Notes under the pieces: model-generated
What the model was told of the DNA's origin: nothing
The model's database searches: none
The model's input: only the letters and a program-made list of their open reading frames with translations
NCBI GenBank assembly: GCA_964351845.1
Contig: CAYGQJ010000005.1
Coordinates: forward strand, 29,593-93,592
Reading direction: 5' to 3'
Length of the DNA stretch: 64,000 bases
From: Dokdonia sp964351845
GTDB lineage: Bacteria; Bacteroidota; Bacteroidia; Flavobacteriales; Flavobacteriaceae
Shown here: piece after piece, positions 16,711 to 25,451 of the stretch
How positions within the stretch are numbered: the first letter of the stretch is position 1
Layout of the letters: every line of letters begins with the position of its first letter
Translations under genes and position numbers: made by a program

Positions 16711-18049
16711 CTCCTGCTAATGCTTTTACTACGGTTTGAATGATAATTTTTATATCGAGGAGTAATGACCAGTTTTCTACATAAAAAATATCAAATTTCA
16801 CTCGATTTATAATATCGTGATCTGTCTCTACTTCTCCTCTATACCCACTTACTTGGGCAAGTCCTGTAATCCCTGGTTTGATAAAATGACGCACCATAAA
16901 CTTATCGATACGCTCTGCATACATATGCGTATGACTCACCATGTGTGGTCTTGGACCTACAACCGACATATCTCCTTTCAGCACATTAATAAATTGTGGC
17001 AACTCATCAATACTGGTGGAGCGTATTGCTCGCCCTAAGCGTGTGATACGATGGTCATCCCTACTTACCTGATGCAAATCTGCTGTAGGATTAGGTTGCA
17101 TCGATCGGAATTTATAACAGTAAAATTCTTTATAATCAAGTCCGTTGCGTTTTTGCTTAAAAAACACAGGGCCTTTGGAATCTAGTTTAATTAAAATAGC
17201 CATGATGGGCGTAAGCCAAGAGAGTAAACCTACCAGTACTATAATAGACATCACAATATCAAACGTACGTTTTATAAACTGGTTAAGAGGGGTGTCTATT
17301 GGGATGTTACGTAATGACAATATGGGCGTAATTCCCAGGTATTGATAATTGAGTTTTTTTGTGAAAATCTCTTTATTATCAGGGATAAACTTAAGAATCT
17401 TAAGGTTGTTGTCTGCAAACTCCGAAATCTCTCGTATTTGCTCATTTGTAAATTCTGAAATAGAACAATAGATCTCATCAATGTTGTTTTCTACGACAAA
17501 TGAAAAGCATGATTCTAATGATGCTGATCCAGAGGGTTGCACGTCAAACTTATTGATCACTTGATATCCGTAGGCTTTATTAACATTAAAAAAGTTTTCC
17601 AGTTGTTGTGTCTTTGAATTTACGCCTAAAATAACAATGCGTCTAAAGTTCCCGCCCAAAACGGTTCTGTATTTTTTGAGAAGGTAAAAAACGCCTAATT
17701 TCACGATCGTAATCCCTATAAAAACATATAGGATATATACAGCAATCTCTTGGGGCATGCTTTTGATTTCTTGAAAAAATCCAAAAAAAGCAAAGACTAA
17801 TAAGGTAAATAAAATCAATTGAATGCCTAATAACGAAAAGATTCTAATAAGAGGAGTATAGCGATATACTTCGTAAAAATTAGATTTTATAGCAGAAACA
17901 ATCCACGTAAAAACAATAAAGCCAATAAAGAGGAATAGGTGTGTGTCCATGACAAGACATACCTTGGCTAGTATGATAATGATCAAAAGATCCATACTAT
18001 AAATAATAGGTCTTATAAAGCCAGAATATCTTCCCTTTTTGTAGGCCAT
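16694..18049 (-). CDS. undecaprenyl-phosphate sugar phosphotransferase (WbaP/WcaJ-like)
   Basis: A 451-residue polyprenyl phosphoglycosyltransferase. The N-terminal half has four or five membrane helices and a CoA-binding-like fold (about residues 135-240). The C-terminal catalytic domain (about 265-451) has the conserved K-F-R-S-M, S-I-D-E-L-P-Q, V-V-G-P-R-P and P-G-I-T-G-L-A-Q-V-S-G motifs. It starts glycan synthesis by moving a hexose-1-phosphate, often glucose, to undecaprenyl phosphate. Exact sugar not predictable. It is 3 bases downstream of uxs. Confidence 0.93.
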   Translation of the reverse strand: MAYKKGRYSGFIRPIIYSMDLLIIIILAKVCLVMDTHLFLFIGFIVFTWIVSAIKSNFYEVYRYTPLIRIFSLLGIQLILFTLLVFAFFGFFQEIKSMPQEIAVYILYVFIGITIVKLGVFYLLKKYRTVLGGNFRRIVILGVNSKTQQLENFFNVNKAYGYQVINKFDVQPSGSASLESCFSFVVENNIDEIYCSISEFTNEQIREISEFADNNLKILKFIPDNKEIFTKKLNYQYLGITPILSLRNIPIDTPLNQFIKRTFDIVMSIIVLVGLLSWLTPIMAILIKLDSKGPVFFKQKRNGLDYKEFYCYKFRSMQPNPTADLHQVSRDDHRITRLGRAIRSTSIDELPQFINVLKGDMSVVGPRPHMVSHTHMYAERIDKFMVRHFIKPGITGLAQVSGYRGEVETDHDIINRVKFDIFYVENWSLLLDIKIIIQTVVKALAGDEKAY

Positions 18050-18052
18050 TCG

Positions 18053-19045
18053 TTATTTTACTATATGCTTTGAGAAGTCTTTATGCTCGCTTTTATGTAG
18101 TTGCTCTTTGGTAAGGCTTTTAAAATAATCATAGGTGCGTTTCATTCCTTCACTACGCGATACTTTTGCTTCCCAACCTAACAACTTTTTTGCTAGGCTA
18201 ATATCAGGTTTACGTTGCATGGGGTCATCTACAGGTAATTCTGTATAGATAATTTTCTGATCGGTTCCTGTTAATTTTATAATCTCTTCGGCAAAGTCTT
18301 TGATCGTGATTTCATCATCGTTTCCAATATTTACGGGTAGCGCATAATCACTCATTAACAATCTATAAATCCCTTCTATTTGATCATCTACATAGCAAAA
18401 GGAACGGGTTTGTAAACCATCTCCAAAAATGGTTAAGTCTTCGCCTCTTAATGCTTGTCCCATAAAGGCGGGTATCACTCTCCCGTCATTGAGTCTCATT
18501 CTTGGGCCATAGGTGTTAAAAATACGTACAATACGGGTTTCTAATCCATGAAAACGATGGTATGCCATGGTGATAGATTCTTGAAAACGCTTTGCCTCAT
18601 CATAAACACCTCTAGGCCCTATGGTGTTTACATTCCCATAATAATCTTCTGTTTGCGGGTGCACCAATGGATCTCCATAGACCTCTGATGTAGATGCGAT
18701 AAGGATGCGTGCATTTTTCTCTTTGGCTAACCCTAGAAGATTGTGGGTTCCTAAAGACCCTACTTTAAGTGTTTGAATAGGTATTTTAAGATAATCTATA
18801 GGGCTTGCAGGTGACGCAAAATGTAATATATAATCAAGTTTTCCAGGGACATGTACAAACTTTGTCACATCATGGTGGTAAAACTCGAAGTGTTCGAGTT
18901 TAAACAAGTGTTCGATATTTTCAAGATTTCCTGTAATGAGGTTATCTATTCCCATTACATGAAATCCTTCTTTTATGAATCGATCACATAAATGAGAGCC
19001 TAAAAATCCTGCGGCTCCTGTTATTAAAACTCGTTTACGCATCAT
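18053..19045 (-). CDS. uxs: UDP-glucuronate decarboxylase (UDP-xylose synthase)
   Basis: A 330-residue extended short-chain dehydrogenase. It has the NAD-binding G-A-A-G-F-L-G-S-H, catalytic Y-D-E-A-K with the upstream T-S-E-V-Y-G-D, and the UXS-characteristic R-I-F-N-T-Y-G-P-R-M and R-S-F-C-Y-V-D-D-Q. It oxidises and decarboxylates UDP-glucuronate to UDP-xylose. It follows ugd with a one-base TAATG overlap, so the pair makes UDP-xylose from UDP-glucose. M2 (19042) is an alternative start. Confidence 0.93.
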   Translation of the reverse strand: MMRKRVLITGAAGFLGSHLCDRFIKEGFHVMGIDNLITGNLENIEHLFKLEHFEFYHHDVTKFVHVPGKLDYILHFASPASPIDYLKIPIQTLKVGSLGTHNLLGLAKEKNARILIASTSEVYGDPLVHPQTEDYYGNVNTIGPRGVYDEAKRFQESITMAYHRFHGLETRIVRIFNTYGPRMRLNDGRVIPAFMGQALRGEDLTIFGDGLQTRSFCYVDDQIEGIYRLLMSDYALPVNIGNDDEITIKDFAEEIIKLTGTDQKIIYTELPVDDPMQRKPDISLAKKLLGWEAKVSRSEGMKRTYDYFKSLTKEQLHKSEHKDFSKHIVK

Positions 19046-20352
19046 TATACTTCTTTTCTACCTATAGATATATATGTGAACCCTTCTTTCTCCATGTCTT
19101 CTACATCATATAAGTTACGTCCATCAAAAATGACCGATTCTTTAAGGTTGTCTCTTAGTTTTGTAAAATTAGGGGTCCTAAAAATACTCCATTCTGTACT
19201 AATCACCAATGCATCTGCCGTTTCTGTGGCTTCATACATATTGGTAGCAAACTCAATTTGATCCTTGTATTTTGCTTTTACATTGTCCATTGCTTCTGGG
19301 TCAAAGGTTTTAATTTTTGCTCCTTTAGCGAGTAATGCATCAATCATATATAGTGATGGTGCTTCTCTGATATCGTCTGTTTCTGGCTTGAATGCCAGTC
19401 CCCAAATAGCAATTGTCTTTCCTGTGATATCACCATTAAAATGCGACATGATTTTAGGAATTAATTTTACTTTTTGGTCATTATTTACATCTATAACGGC
19501 ATCTAGTATTTGGAAATCATATCCAGATTCTTTTCCCGATTTATGGAGTGCTTTTACGTCTTTAGGAAAACAAGAACCTCCGTAGCCTATGCCAGGAAAT
19601 AAAAATCGTTTTCCTATACGTGAGTCTGTTCCCATCCCACGGCGTACTTTATCTACATCGGCGCCTACGAGTTCGCAATAGTTTGCAATCTCGTTCATAA
19701 AGGTAATTTTTGTGGCAAGAAATGAGTTGGCAGCATATTTCGTGAGCTCTGCTGACTTTTCATCCATAATGATAATAGGATTCCCAGATCTTACAAAAGG
19801 CTTATAGAGTTTTTCCATAAGTGCTGTCGCTCTGTCTGATGAAGATCCTACAACAATACGTTCTGGTTTCAGAAAATCATCTACGGCAAAACCTTCTCTT
19901 AGAAACTCTGGATTTGATACCACATCAAATTCAATGGTTGTTTTTGTGGCAATGGTCGCTCGTACTTTTTCTGCAGTTCCTACAGGGACGGTACTTTTAT
20001 CTACTACCACTTTATAGCTTTTCATTTTTTCTCCAATATCATTGGCAACGCCTAGGACATAGGATAAATCGGCAGATCCGTCTTCATCTTCTGGAGTCGG
20101 CAATGCTAAAAATATAATGTCTCCGTGATCAAGACCGTGTTGAAGTTCGGTGGTGAACGAAAGTCTTCCTGCTTTGATATTACGCTCAAAGAGTACATCA
20201 AGGTGAGGCTCATAAATAGGCACCTCCCCGTTTTTCATTCGGTCTACTTTGTTTTTGTCTATATCTACACAGACTACTTCATTCCCTGTTTCGGCAAGGC
20301 ATGTTCCTGTTACTAAACCAACATAGCCTGTTCCTACTACGGTTATCTTCAT
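19045..20352 (-). CDS. ugd: UDP-glucose 6-dehydrogenase
   Basis: A 435-residue UDP-glucose dehydrogenase. It has an N-terminal Rossmann motif G-T-G-Y-V-G-L-V-T-G, the T-V-P-V-G-T segment, the catalytic cysteine in F-P-G-I-G-Y-G-G-S-C-F-P-K-D, and a C-terminal UDP-binding domain with G-L-A-F-K-P-E-T-D-D-I-R-E-A. It oxidises UDP-glucose to UDP-glucuronate with two NAD+. It is coupled to uxs and belongs to the polysaccharide operon. Confidence 0.95.
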   Translation of the reverse strand: MKITVVGTGYVGLVTGTCLAETGNEVVCVDIDKNKVDRMKNGEVPIYEPHLDVLFERNIKAGRLSFTTELQHGLDHGDIIFLALPTPEDEDGSADLSYVLGVANDIGEKMKSYKVVVDKSTVPVGTAEKVRATIATKTTIEFDVVSNPEFLREGFAVDDFLKPERIVVGSSSDRATALMEKLYKPFVRSGNPIIIMDEKSAELTKYAANSFLATKITFMNEIANYCELVGADVDKVRRGMGTDSRIGKRFLFPGIGYGGSCFPKDVKALHKSGKESGYDFQILDAVIDVNNDQKVKLIPKIMSHFNGDITGKTIAIWGLAFKPETDDIREAPSLYMIDALLAKGAKIKTFDPEAMDNVKAKYKDQIEFATNMYEATETADALVISTEWSIFRTPNFTKLRDNLKESVIFDGRNLYDVEDMEKEGFTYISIGRKEV

Positions 20353-20414
20353 ATCTCAACTTAGTTAAAACACAAAAATAGGGAAGTATTTACAGTCTTT
20401 TGTGACAAGAGGGG

Positions 20415-21638
20415 TTATAATTGCGAGAGTTCCTTTAAAAAGGAGGCTAAAATTTGATTTTTTGCAAAGTTGGAGACAACATATGCTCTTGCATTGATGC
20501 CCATTTCTTTAGCTACTTCAGGAGCATTACCAAGGGCTTCTAACTGGCTTATGACCGTATTCACCTCTTTTTCAGAGCTGTAATAGCCTCCTTGTGATTG
20601 TATCATAGAGGTAGCTACTTCAGATTGTGCGTGCCCAGTAATAATGGAAGGTTTTGCACTTGCCATCATGCCTAATATTTTAGAGGGCATGACCGTATCT
20701 ACCACTTCGGGTTTTTGAAAAAGAATATGAACATCTGCGCTACATAAAAGATCTGACAACTCCTCATAAGGAACAGGAGGATACAAGGTGATACTTGGAT
20801 GTGATTTTATTTCTTCTTCTAACCAAACGCGTTTTGAGCCGTCTCCAACAATGATGATTTCAAAGCGTTTGTCATCGATGGCTTCGGCGAATTTTAAGAA
20901 AAAGTCCCAGTCTTGTTTGTCTCCAATATTTCCAGAATATAGAATTTTGAATTTCTGAGAGGTTAGGTATGGGTGCGCTTTCGCGAAAGCGGGATCCATC
21001 TGCTTTTCATCGATCCAATTCGGCAAGAAATAGGTAGGAGCAGTTGTTTTTTTCTTGAGCTTTTCAATCATCGTATGACTGATGGTACTTACTTTGTCTG
21101 CTTTTGAAAACAGTGATTTTTCGATCCACATCAGGAACTTATATATCATGCCTCCTTTTTGCTCCCCACTCTTGGTCAATCCTGATTGAAAAGCGGCATC
21201 AAATTCAAAATCTTGTATGTGAATCCATGATTTTGCACCAAATCGTCTTTGCTGGATATATCCTAAAAGGGTCGCACTTGTAAACGGGACAATAGAAATC
21301 ACGATGTCACATTCTTTAATTTTCCAGAGGTTCCGAAAAGAGCCCCAAGTAAAGGAGAGGATGTGAAGAATTCTTTTCAAAAAAGTAGGATTTGCAGGCA
21401 CATACTGCTTGTATCTATACACATTTATAGTGTCTAGCTTTTCTTCGAGATAAGAAGGTTTATCTTGATACGCTGAAGCTATTTTCCATTGCGGATAGTA
21501 CGGAAATGCGGTAATGACATCCAATTGAATATCATGCGCTTCTAGATACTGTGCAAGTTGGGTGGAATATAATCCAATGGCGGTGCTTTCTGGATAGAAA
21601 TTAAGACCAATGAGTGTAATATGAGTGCGTTTTTTCAA
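20415..21638 (-). CDS. WcaI-like family 4 glycosyltransferase
   Basis: A 407-residue GT-B enzyme resembling WcaI of colanic acid synthesis. The N-terminus has G-L-N-F-Y-P-E-S-T-A-I-G and F-P-Y-Y-P-Q-W, with I-Q-D-F-E-F-D in the acceptor domain and donor-site V-G-D-G around residue 250. It lies between ugd and the WcaF-like acetyltransferase. The palindrome encodes A-F-A-K-A at about residues 218-222, in the linker between the two domains. Donor sugar unknown. Confidence 0.88.
   Translation of the reverse strand: MKKRTHITLIGLNFYPESTAIGLYSTQLAQYLEAHDIQLDVITAFPYYPQWKIASAYQDKPSYLEEKLDTINVYRYKQYVPANPTFLKRILHILSFTWGSFRNLWKIKECDIVISIVPFTSATLLGYIQQRRFGAKSWIHIQDFEFDAAFQSGLTKSGEQKGGMIYKFLMWIEKSLFSKADKVSTISHTMIEKLKKKTTAPTYFLPNWIDEKQMDPAFAKAHPYLTSQKFKILYSGNIGDKQDWDFFLKFAEAIDDKRFEIIIVGDGSKRVWLEEEIKSHPSITLYPPVPYEELSDLLCSADVHILFQKPEVVDTVMPSKILGMMASAKPSIITGHAQSEVATSMIQSQGGYYSSEKEVNTVISQLEALGNAPEVAKEMGINARAYVVSNFAKNQILASFLKELSQL
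20976..20991. repeat. dispersed palindrome CGCTTTCGCGAAAGCG
   Basis: Perfect 16-mer in the WcaI-like gene, AFAKA frame. Confidence 0.95.
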
Positions 21639-21679
21639 GAAAAATTTGTTAGGCTACAAAGAACGTATTTTTTATGAAG

Positions 21680-22225
21680 TTATACACGGTCTCGTATGGG
21701 TTTTGCAGGATTCCCTATACATATTTTACCGGAGGGTAAGTCTTTAAAAACACTACTTCTTGCGCCTACGACCGTGCCTTCTCCAATCGTTACGCCTGGA
21801 GCGACGTAAGTATCTGTCGCAAGCCAGCATTTTTCTCCAATGGTTATTTTTTTGGCATAAATTCTAAAATCTGGAGATTCATAATCGTGCGTGCCTGTGC
21901 AGATGTATCCTTTTTGAGAGATCACCGCATGCGCTCCTATTTCTATTTCTCCGAGGGTATATAAAACCACATCATCTCCAATCCAGCTATAATCGCCAAT
22001 AGTGAGCTTCCAGGGATAGGTGATTCTTGCCGTGGGCCTTAGGATGACTCCTTTTCCTATATTACCCCCAAAAGAACGCACTAAAAAGCGTCTCCAACCA
22101 TATAAAAATTGAGGCGACCAAGCAAACAAGGTGGCTTGCACCATCCACCAAAGCTGGACGGTGAGCTTAGACTTTCCTCTAAAATCTTTAGGAGTAGTGT
22201 ATTGATCTAGATTTTGATATTTCAT
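21680..22225 (-). CDS. WcaF-like polysaccharide O-acetyltransferase
   Basis: A 181-residue left-handed beta-helix acyltransferase. Hexapeptide repeats occupy about residues 60-165 (I-G-K-G-V, I-G-D-Y-S-W-I-G-D-D, V-T-I-G-E-G-T-V-V-G-A), with a loop containing the catalytic His in C-T-G-T-H-D-Y. It resembles WcaF and should O-acetylate a sugar of the repeat unit. The ATG at 22225 overlaps the preceding stop in an ATGA junction, so I prefer it to the ATG at 22240. Confidence 0.88.
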   Translation of the reverse strand: MKYQNLDQYTTPKDFRGKSKLTVQLWWMVQATLFAWSPQFLYGWRRFLVRSFGGNIGKGVILRPTARITYPWKLTIGDYSWIGDDVVLYTLGEIEIGAHAVISQKGYICTGTHDYESPDFRIYAKKITIGEKCWLATDTYVAPGVTIGEGTVVGARSSVFKDLPSGKICIGNPAKPIRDRV

Positions 22226-23154
22226 TTTTCTGTGATCCATCCTTTTTCTTGGATGATTTTTGCTAGAAATTTACCAGCAGCTTCATAGCCTAAGGTATTA
22301 AAATGTACATTATCATTTAAAAAAACTCTAGGAATACAGTCTTTTTTTATGTCTTCAAGATCTTGTGAGGTTGGGATCATCCCCATATCATAGATCGCTT
22401 TATGCATCATATAACTGCGTACATCAATAAAATGGTCTCCAAACGCTTCTTCTAGTACTGTATTTAATCTTGTAATATTCGTGTGTGCGCCACTTCCCTT
22501 CGCTTCTTTGTCTGCAATGCCATTACAGATAGATAAAACAAGATAATGATTCTTAGCATTCTCTCCCATATAATCAATCATTGCCTGAATATTATCTCTA
22601 GTTTTATACACCTCATCCCCAGCTTTCTTGTCATTTCTTCCTGCCCAGATAATAGTCCATGTGTCTCTGTATTTTACAGCGTCATTAAATGAAAATACCA
22701 TCGTGTCTTTTATGGAAACGTTTTCTTTTAAATCGTCTGTTGTAAAGGTATATCCAAGTGTTTTTTTAATGTCATAGGCCTCAGAAATCCTTTCTATACT
22801 GCCTAGGATACTATCGATAGCCCCTTCCCTTTGTTGATCGGTTTGAAAGTTTATGGGTTCTATGTTGTAATACGCAAGTGTGTTACTTTGATCTGTTTTT
22901 ACAACGTTATTTTCAAAAATAATTTTAAAAGGAATACCTCCTTGTAATACTCCAATGCTATTGGACCGCAATCCTCCTACTGCAAAATTTTTATGTGTAA
23001 TATCTAATTCGTCGGATATAATTTCTAAGATGGAGGCTTCTCCTCCAGATCCTTTCATCATGCTATCGCCCCATCCTACAATCTGTGTAGTATCTCTTAG
23101 TATAGCACAACTACTCACAGAAAATAACACGCAAAAAAGTAAAAAAAACCTCAT
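22222..23154 (-). CDS. SGNH/GDSL-type hydrolase lipoprotein
   Basis: A 310-residue predicted lipoprotein (signal peptide ending S-S-C, Cys16) with an SGNH hydrolase fold: block I W-G-D-S, the oxyanion residues Gly in G-G-L-R and Asn in G-R-N-D, and block V D-N-V-H near the C-terminus. Translationally coupled to the WcaF-like acetyltransferase, it may remove or edit O-acetyl groups of the same glycan in the periplasm. That coupling is inferred from gene order; the substrate is unknown. Confidence 0.82.
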   Translation of the reverse strand: MRFFLLFCVLFSVSSCAILRDTTQIVGWGDSMMKGSGGEASILEIISDELDITHKNFAVGGLRSNSIGVLQGGIPFKIIFENNVVKTDQSNTLAYYNIEPINFQTDQQREGAIDSILGSIERISEAYDIKKTLGYTFTTDDLKENVSIKDTMVFSFNDAVKYRDTWTIIWAGRNDKKAGDEVYKTRDNIQAMIDYMGENAKNHYLVLSICNGIADKEAKGSGAHTNITRLNTVLEEAFGDHFIDVRSYMMHKAIYDMGMIPTSQDLEDIKKDCIPRVFLNDNVHFNTLGYEAAGKFLAKIIQEKGWITEK

Positions 23155-23161
23155 AAAGATG

Positions 23162-24241
23162 TTATATAATGTCGAGTAATCTTTTCTTAAACTGTAATCT
23201 AGTGAAATTTTCGGTAAAATAGATTTTATTAGATTGGCTTATTTTAGAAACCTCTTCTCTATTCTCTGCGTAATATGTCAGAGATTTGTATAGGTCCTGA
23301 GGGTTTCTTTTTTCAAAAAACCGTCCATGGATTTTATCTTTTACCACATCTGGAATGCCTGCATGCTTGGTAGTTAAAATCACATTTCCTGTTGCCATCG
23401 CTTCTAAGATAGAAATTGGCTGTCCTTCCATTTTATAATAGGTGGGAAGCACAAAAAGAGTTCCCCAGTGTAATAAACTGTTTTTTTCATCTCCCTTTAC
23501 AATACCTACGTACGTGGTATTGCTAAGCGCAGAAAAGCGTTTTTCAATTTCATCTTTTTGCGAATAGTCTATTGCTCCGGCAATTTTTGCCTCATACGGG
23601 ATCTGATTTGCCTCAAGTAGTGTCAATGCGTCCAAAAGGTCAAAAATGCCTTTTTCTTCCATCAAATTACTCAAATAAATGATTTGAAGCTTCTCAAAAG
23701 ATTTTTTTGTAGCTGTTTTAAGTAAATAATCTTCAGCAAAATTAGGAAGCACGTGTACCTTATTTTCTGCTATAAAAGGAGTCATATTTCCTTTAAGAGA
23801 TGCGGAAAGGACAATCCCTTTTGTGGTTTTAGAGAGTAAATAATAAAAGATTTTTTTCTTGATTCCTGTTAACGTTTTGTATTCATTTCCTAGATGATTC
23901 CCATGTACATGAATAATAATTTCTCTCCGTAATAAAGCACTTAACAAAATAAAGGCAGTGTATTTTACAACACCAAAAAAGGTTTGTCCTGGAGTGATGT
24001 AAATGGTCTTATACGAAAAAATCTTATAGGCTTTTGGATAAAAAGACAGGTTGAAAAATAATTTATGGAACGAGAATTTGCCGATGGCTTCATCAAATCT
24101 TGAATAGGAGGTGTTAATAACGCCTACCTTGGTATTTGATTCCTCTTTTAGAATATCACAAACTACGTTATTTGCTAAAGAAACTCCTGTGGTAGGTTCT
24201 GGAAAAGGACCAATAATAAGTATAGACTTAGTCTTCTTCAT
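23162..24241 (-). CDS. family 4 glycosyltransferase
   Basis: A 359-residue GT-B enzyme: N-terminal I-I-G-P-F-P-E-P-T-T-G-V, a hinge with S-N-L-M-E-E-K-G near residue 200, and the donor-site E-G-Q-P-I-S-I-L-E-A-M-A motif, with E...E spacing of GT4 retaining enzymes. The start at M-K-K-T-K-S (24241) overlaps the preceding polymerase gene by 14 bases. It transfers one sugar of the repeat unit in the cytoplasm. The AT content of this stretch is higher than in neighbouring housekeeping genes, typical of O-antigen clusters. Confidence 0.88.
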   Translation of the reverse strand: MKKTKSILIIGPFPEPTTGVSLANNVVCDILKEESNTKVGVINTSYSRFDEAIGKFSFHKLFFNLSFYPKAYKIFSYKTIYITPGQTFFGVVKYTAFILLSALLRREIIIHVHGNHLGNEYKTLTGIKKKIFYYLLSKTTKGIVLSASLKGNMTPFIAENKVHVLPNFAEDYLLKTATKKSFEKLQIIYLSNLMEEKGIFDLLDALTLLEANQIPYEAKIAGAIDYSQKDEIEKRFSALSNTTYVGIVKGDEKNSLLHWGTLFVLPTYYKMEGQPISILEAMATGNVILTTKHAGIPDVVKDKIHGRFFEKRNPQDLYKSLTYYAENREEVSKISQSNKIYFTENFTRLQFKKRLLDII

Positions 24242-25451
24242 GAACATATAGACTTTTAAGGCCAAAGAAATTTAAAAAGAAAGCAAAGAATATGATGCCC
24301 GATTCCCGTTCTAGTATGTTTTCTGTAAACATCACAATCACATAAAAAACAAGTAGTAAAATCAGCAACTGATTGTTATAACGAATGGCATATATGAGAT
24401 TGATCCCTGTTGTAAAAATAAAAGCAAGTAATACAATAATGCCTCCTATTAAGAGTAAACTAAAATATTGATTATGCGCATTATACTTCCCTTCTACTAA
24501 CAACTGATTCCCATCTTGACGGTATTTTTCTAGCAACACATCATTATAATCGCCTACTCCATAGCCTATTATGGGCGATGCTATGATTAATTTTTGAGCG
24601 GTTTCGTAAATCGTATATCGGATGTTTGTTGAGGTAACCTCCCCTTTATCTAAGTTTTCTATGGTAAGGAGCTCTACAAATTTATTTCTTGTTTTTGGAA
24701 TTGCAATCGTTAAGAAAATTAATGTCGTAATGGCTAGTAGATACGGTTTCAGTAATTTTTGTTTTCGTTGAAAAACTACAAATAAAGAAAACACAATCAT
24801 AAGCGCGATTAAAGGCCCTTTTTTGGCATAGAGTAATAGAAATAGTACCAACGTAATATCCATCCCTAAAATAGCCGCAATCTTAATCTTAGATCGCGCC
24901 TCCCGAAGTATGTAAAAAGAAAAAAGAATGGCTACAGAACAATGCATAGACATGTAAATCGGGTGTATATTTAACTTCCCTAAGTGTATCCGTATCATTG
25001 TAATATAATGTAGCATCATCTCGTCCCATGTGTAATGTGTTACATAAAACCAAATAAAAGGCAATACATTATACAAAAAGACGCCTACCACATAGATCGT
25101 TAAAAATACGTGTAGGTGCTTGAAAAGTGATTTCCCTTCTTTTTCTGTAAACATGGAAAAAATAAAAGGAAACACTAAAAAAGAAGCCATATTTAGGGCT
25201 TTTCTTTGAGCATAATCTATATTGCTACTATAGGCTATTGTGCATAGAATAAGTAAGTATATACAGGCATTTGTTAAAAAGAACTTCGTATTAAAATACC
25301 ATTTTCTTTGCAAGACCATCATTAAAACGGAAATACCAAATAGTAGAATCGCAATAGACTTTACATTTGTAGGAAGTACTACCAAACCAAATAGTACGCC
25401 TATCATAATAGCAACTAACTTAATTGCTTTGTTACTTTTGATTTCTTCCAT
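24228..25451 (-). CDS. O-antigen ligase/polymerase family membrane protein
   Basis: A 407-residue protein with ten to twelve helices and a large periplasmic loop between about residues 240 and 330 containing G-Y-G-V-G-D-Y and N-A-H-N-Q-Y, the hallmark of the Wzy_C / WaaL superfamily. It lies directly after a second polymerase-like gene, with a 37-base overlap. Of the two, this one looks more like a ligase that attaches finished glycan to its acceptor, but the superfamily does not separate ligases from polymerases by sequence alone. Confidence 0.82.
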   Translation of the reverse strand: MEEIKSNKAIKLVAIMIGVLFGLVVLPTNVKSIAILLFGISVLMMVLQRKWYFNTKFFLTNACIYLLILCTIAYSSNIDYAQRKALNMASFLVFPFIFSMFTEKEGKSLFKHLHVFLTIYVVGVFLYNVLPFIWFYVTHYTWDEMMLHYITMIRIHLGKLNIHPIYMSMHCSVAILFSFYILREARSKIKIAAILGMDITLVLFLLLYAKKGPLIALMIVFSLFVVFQRKQKLLKPYLLAITTLIFLTIAIPKTRNKFVELLTIENLDKGEVTSTNIRYTIYETAQKLIIASPIIGYGVGDYNDVLLEKYRQDGNQLLVEGKYNAHNQYFSLLLIGGIIVLLAFIFTTGINLIYAIRYNNQLLILLLVFYVIVMFTENILERESGIIFFAFFLNFFGLKSLYVHEED

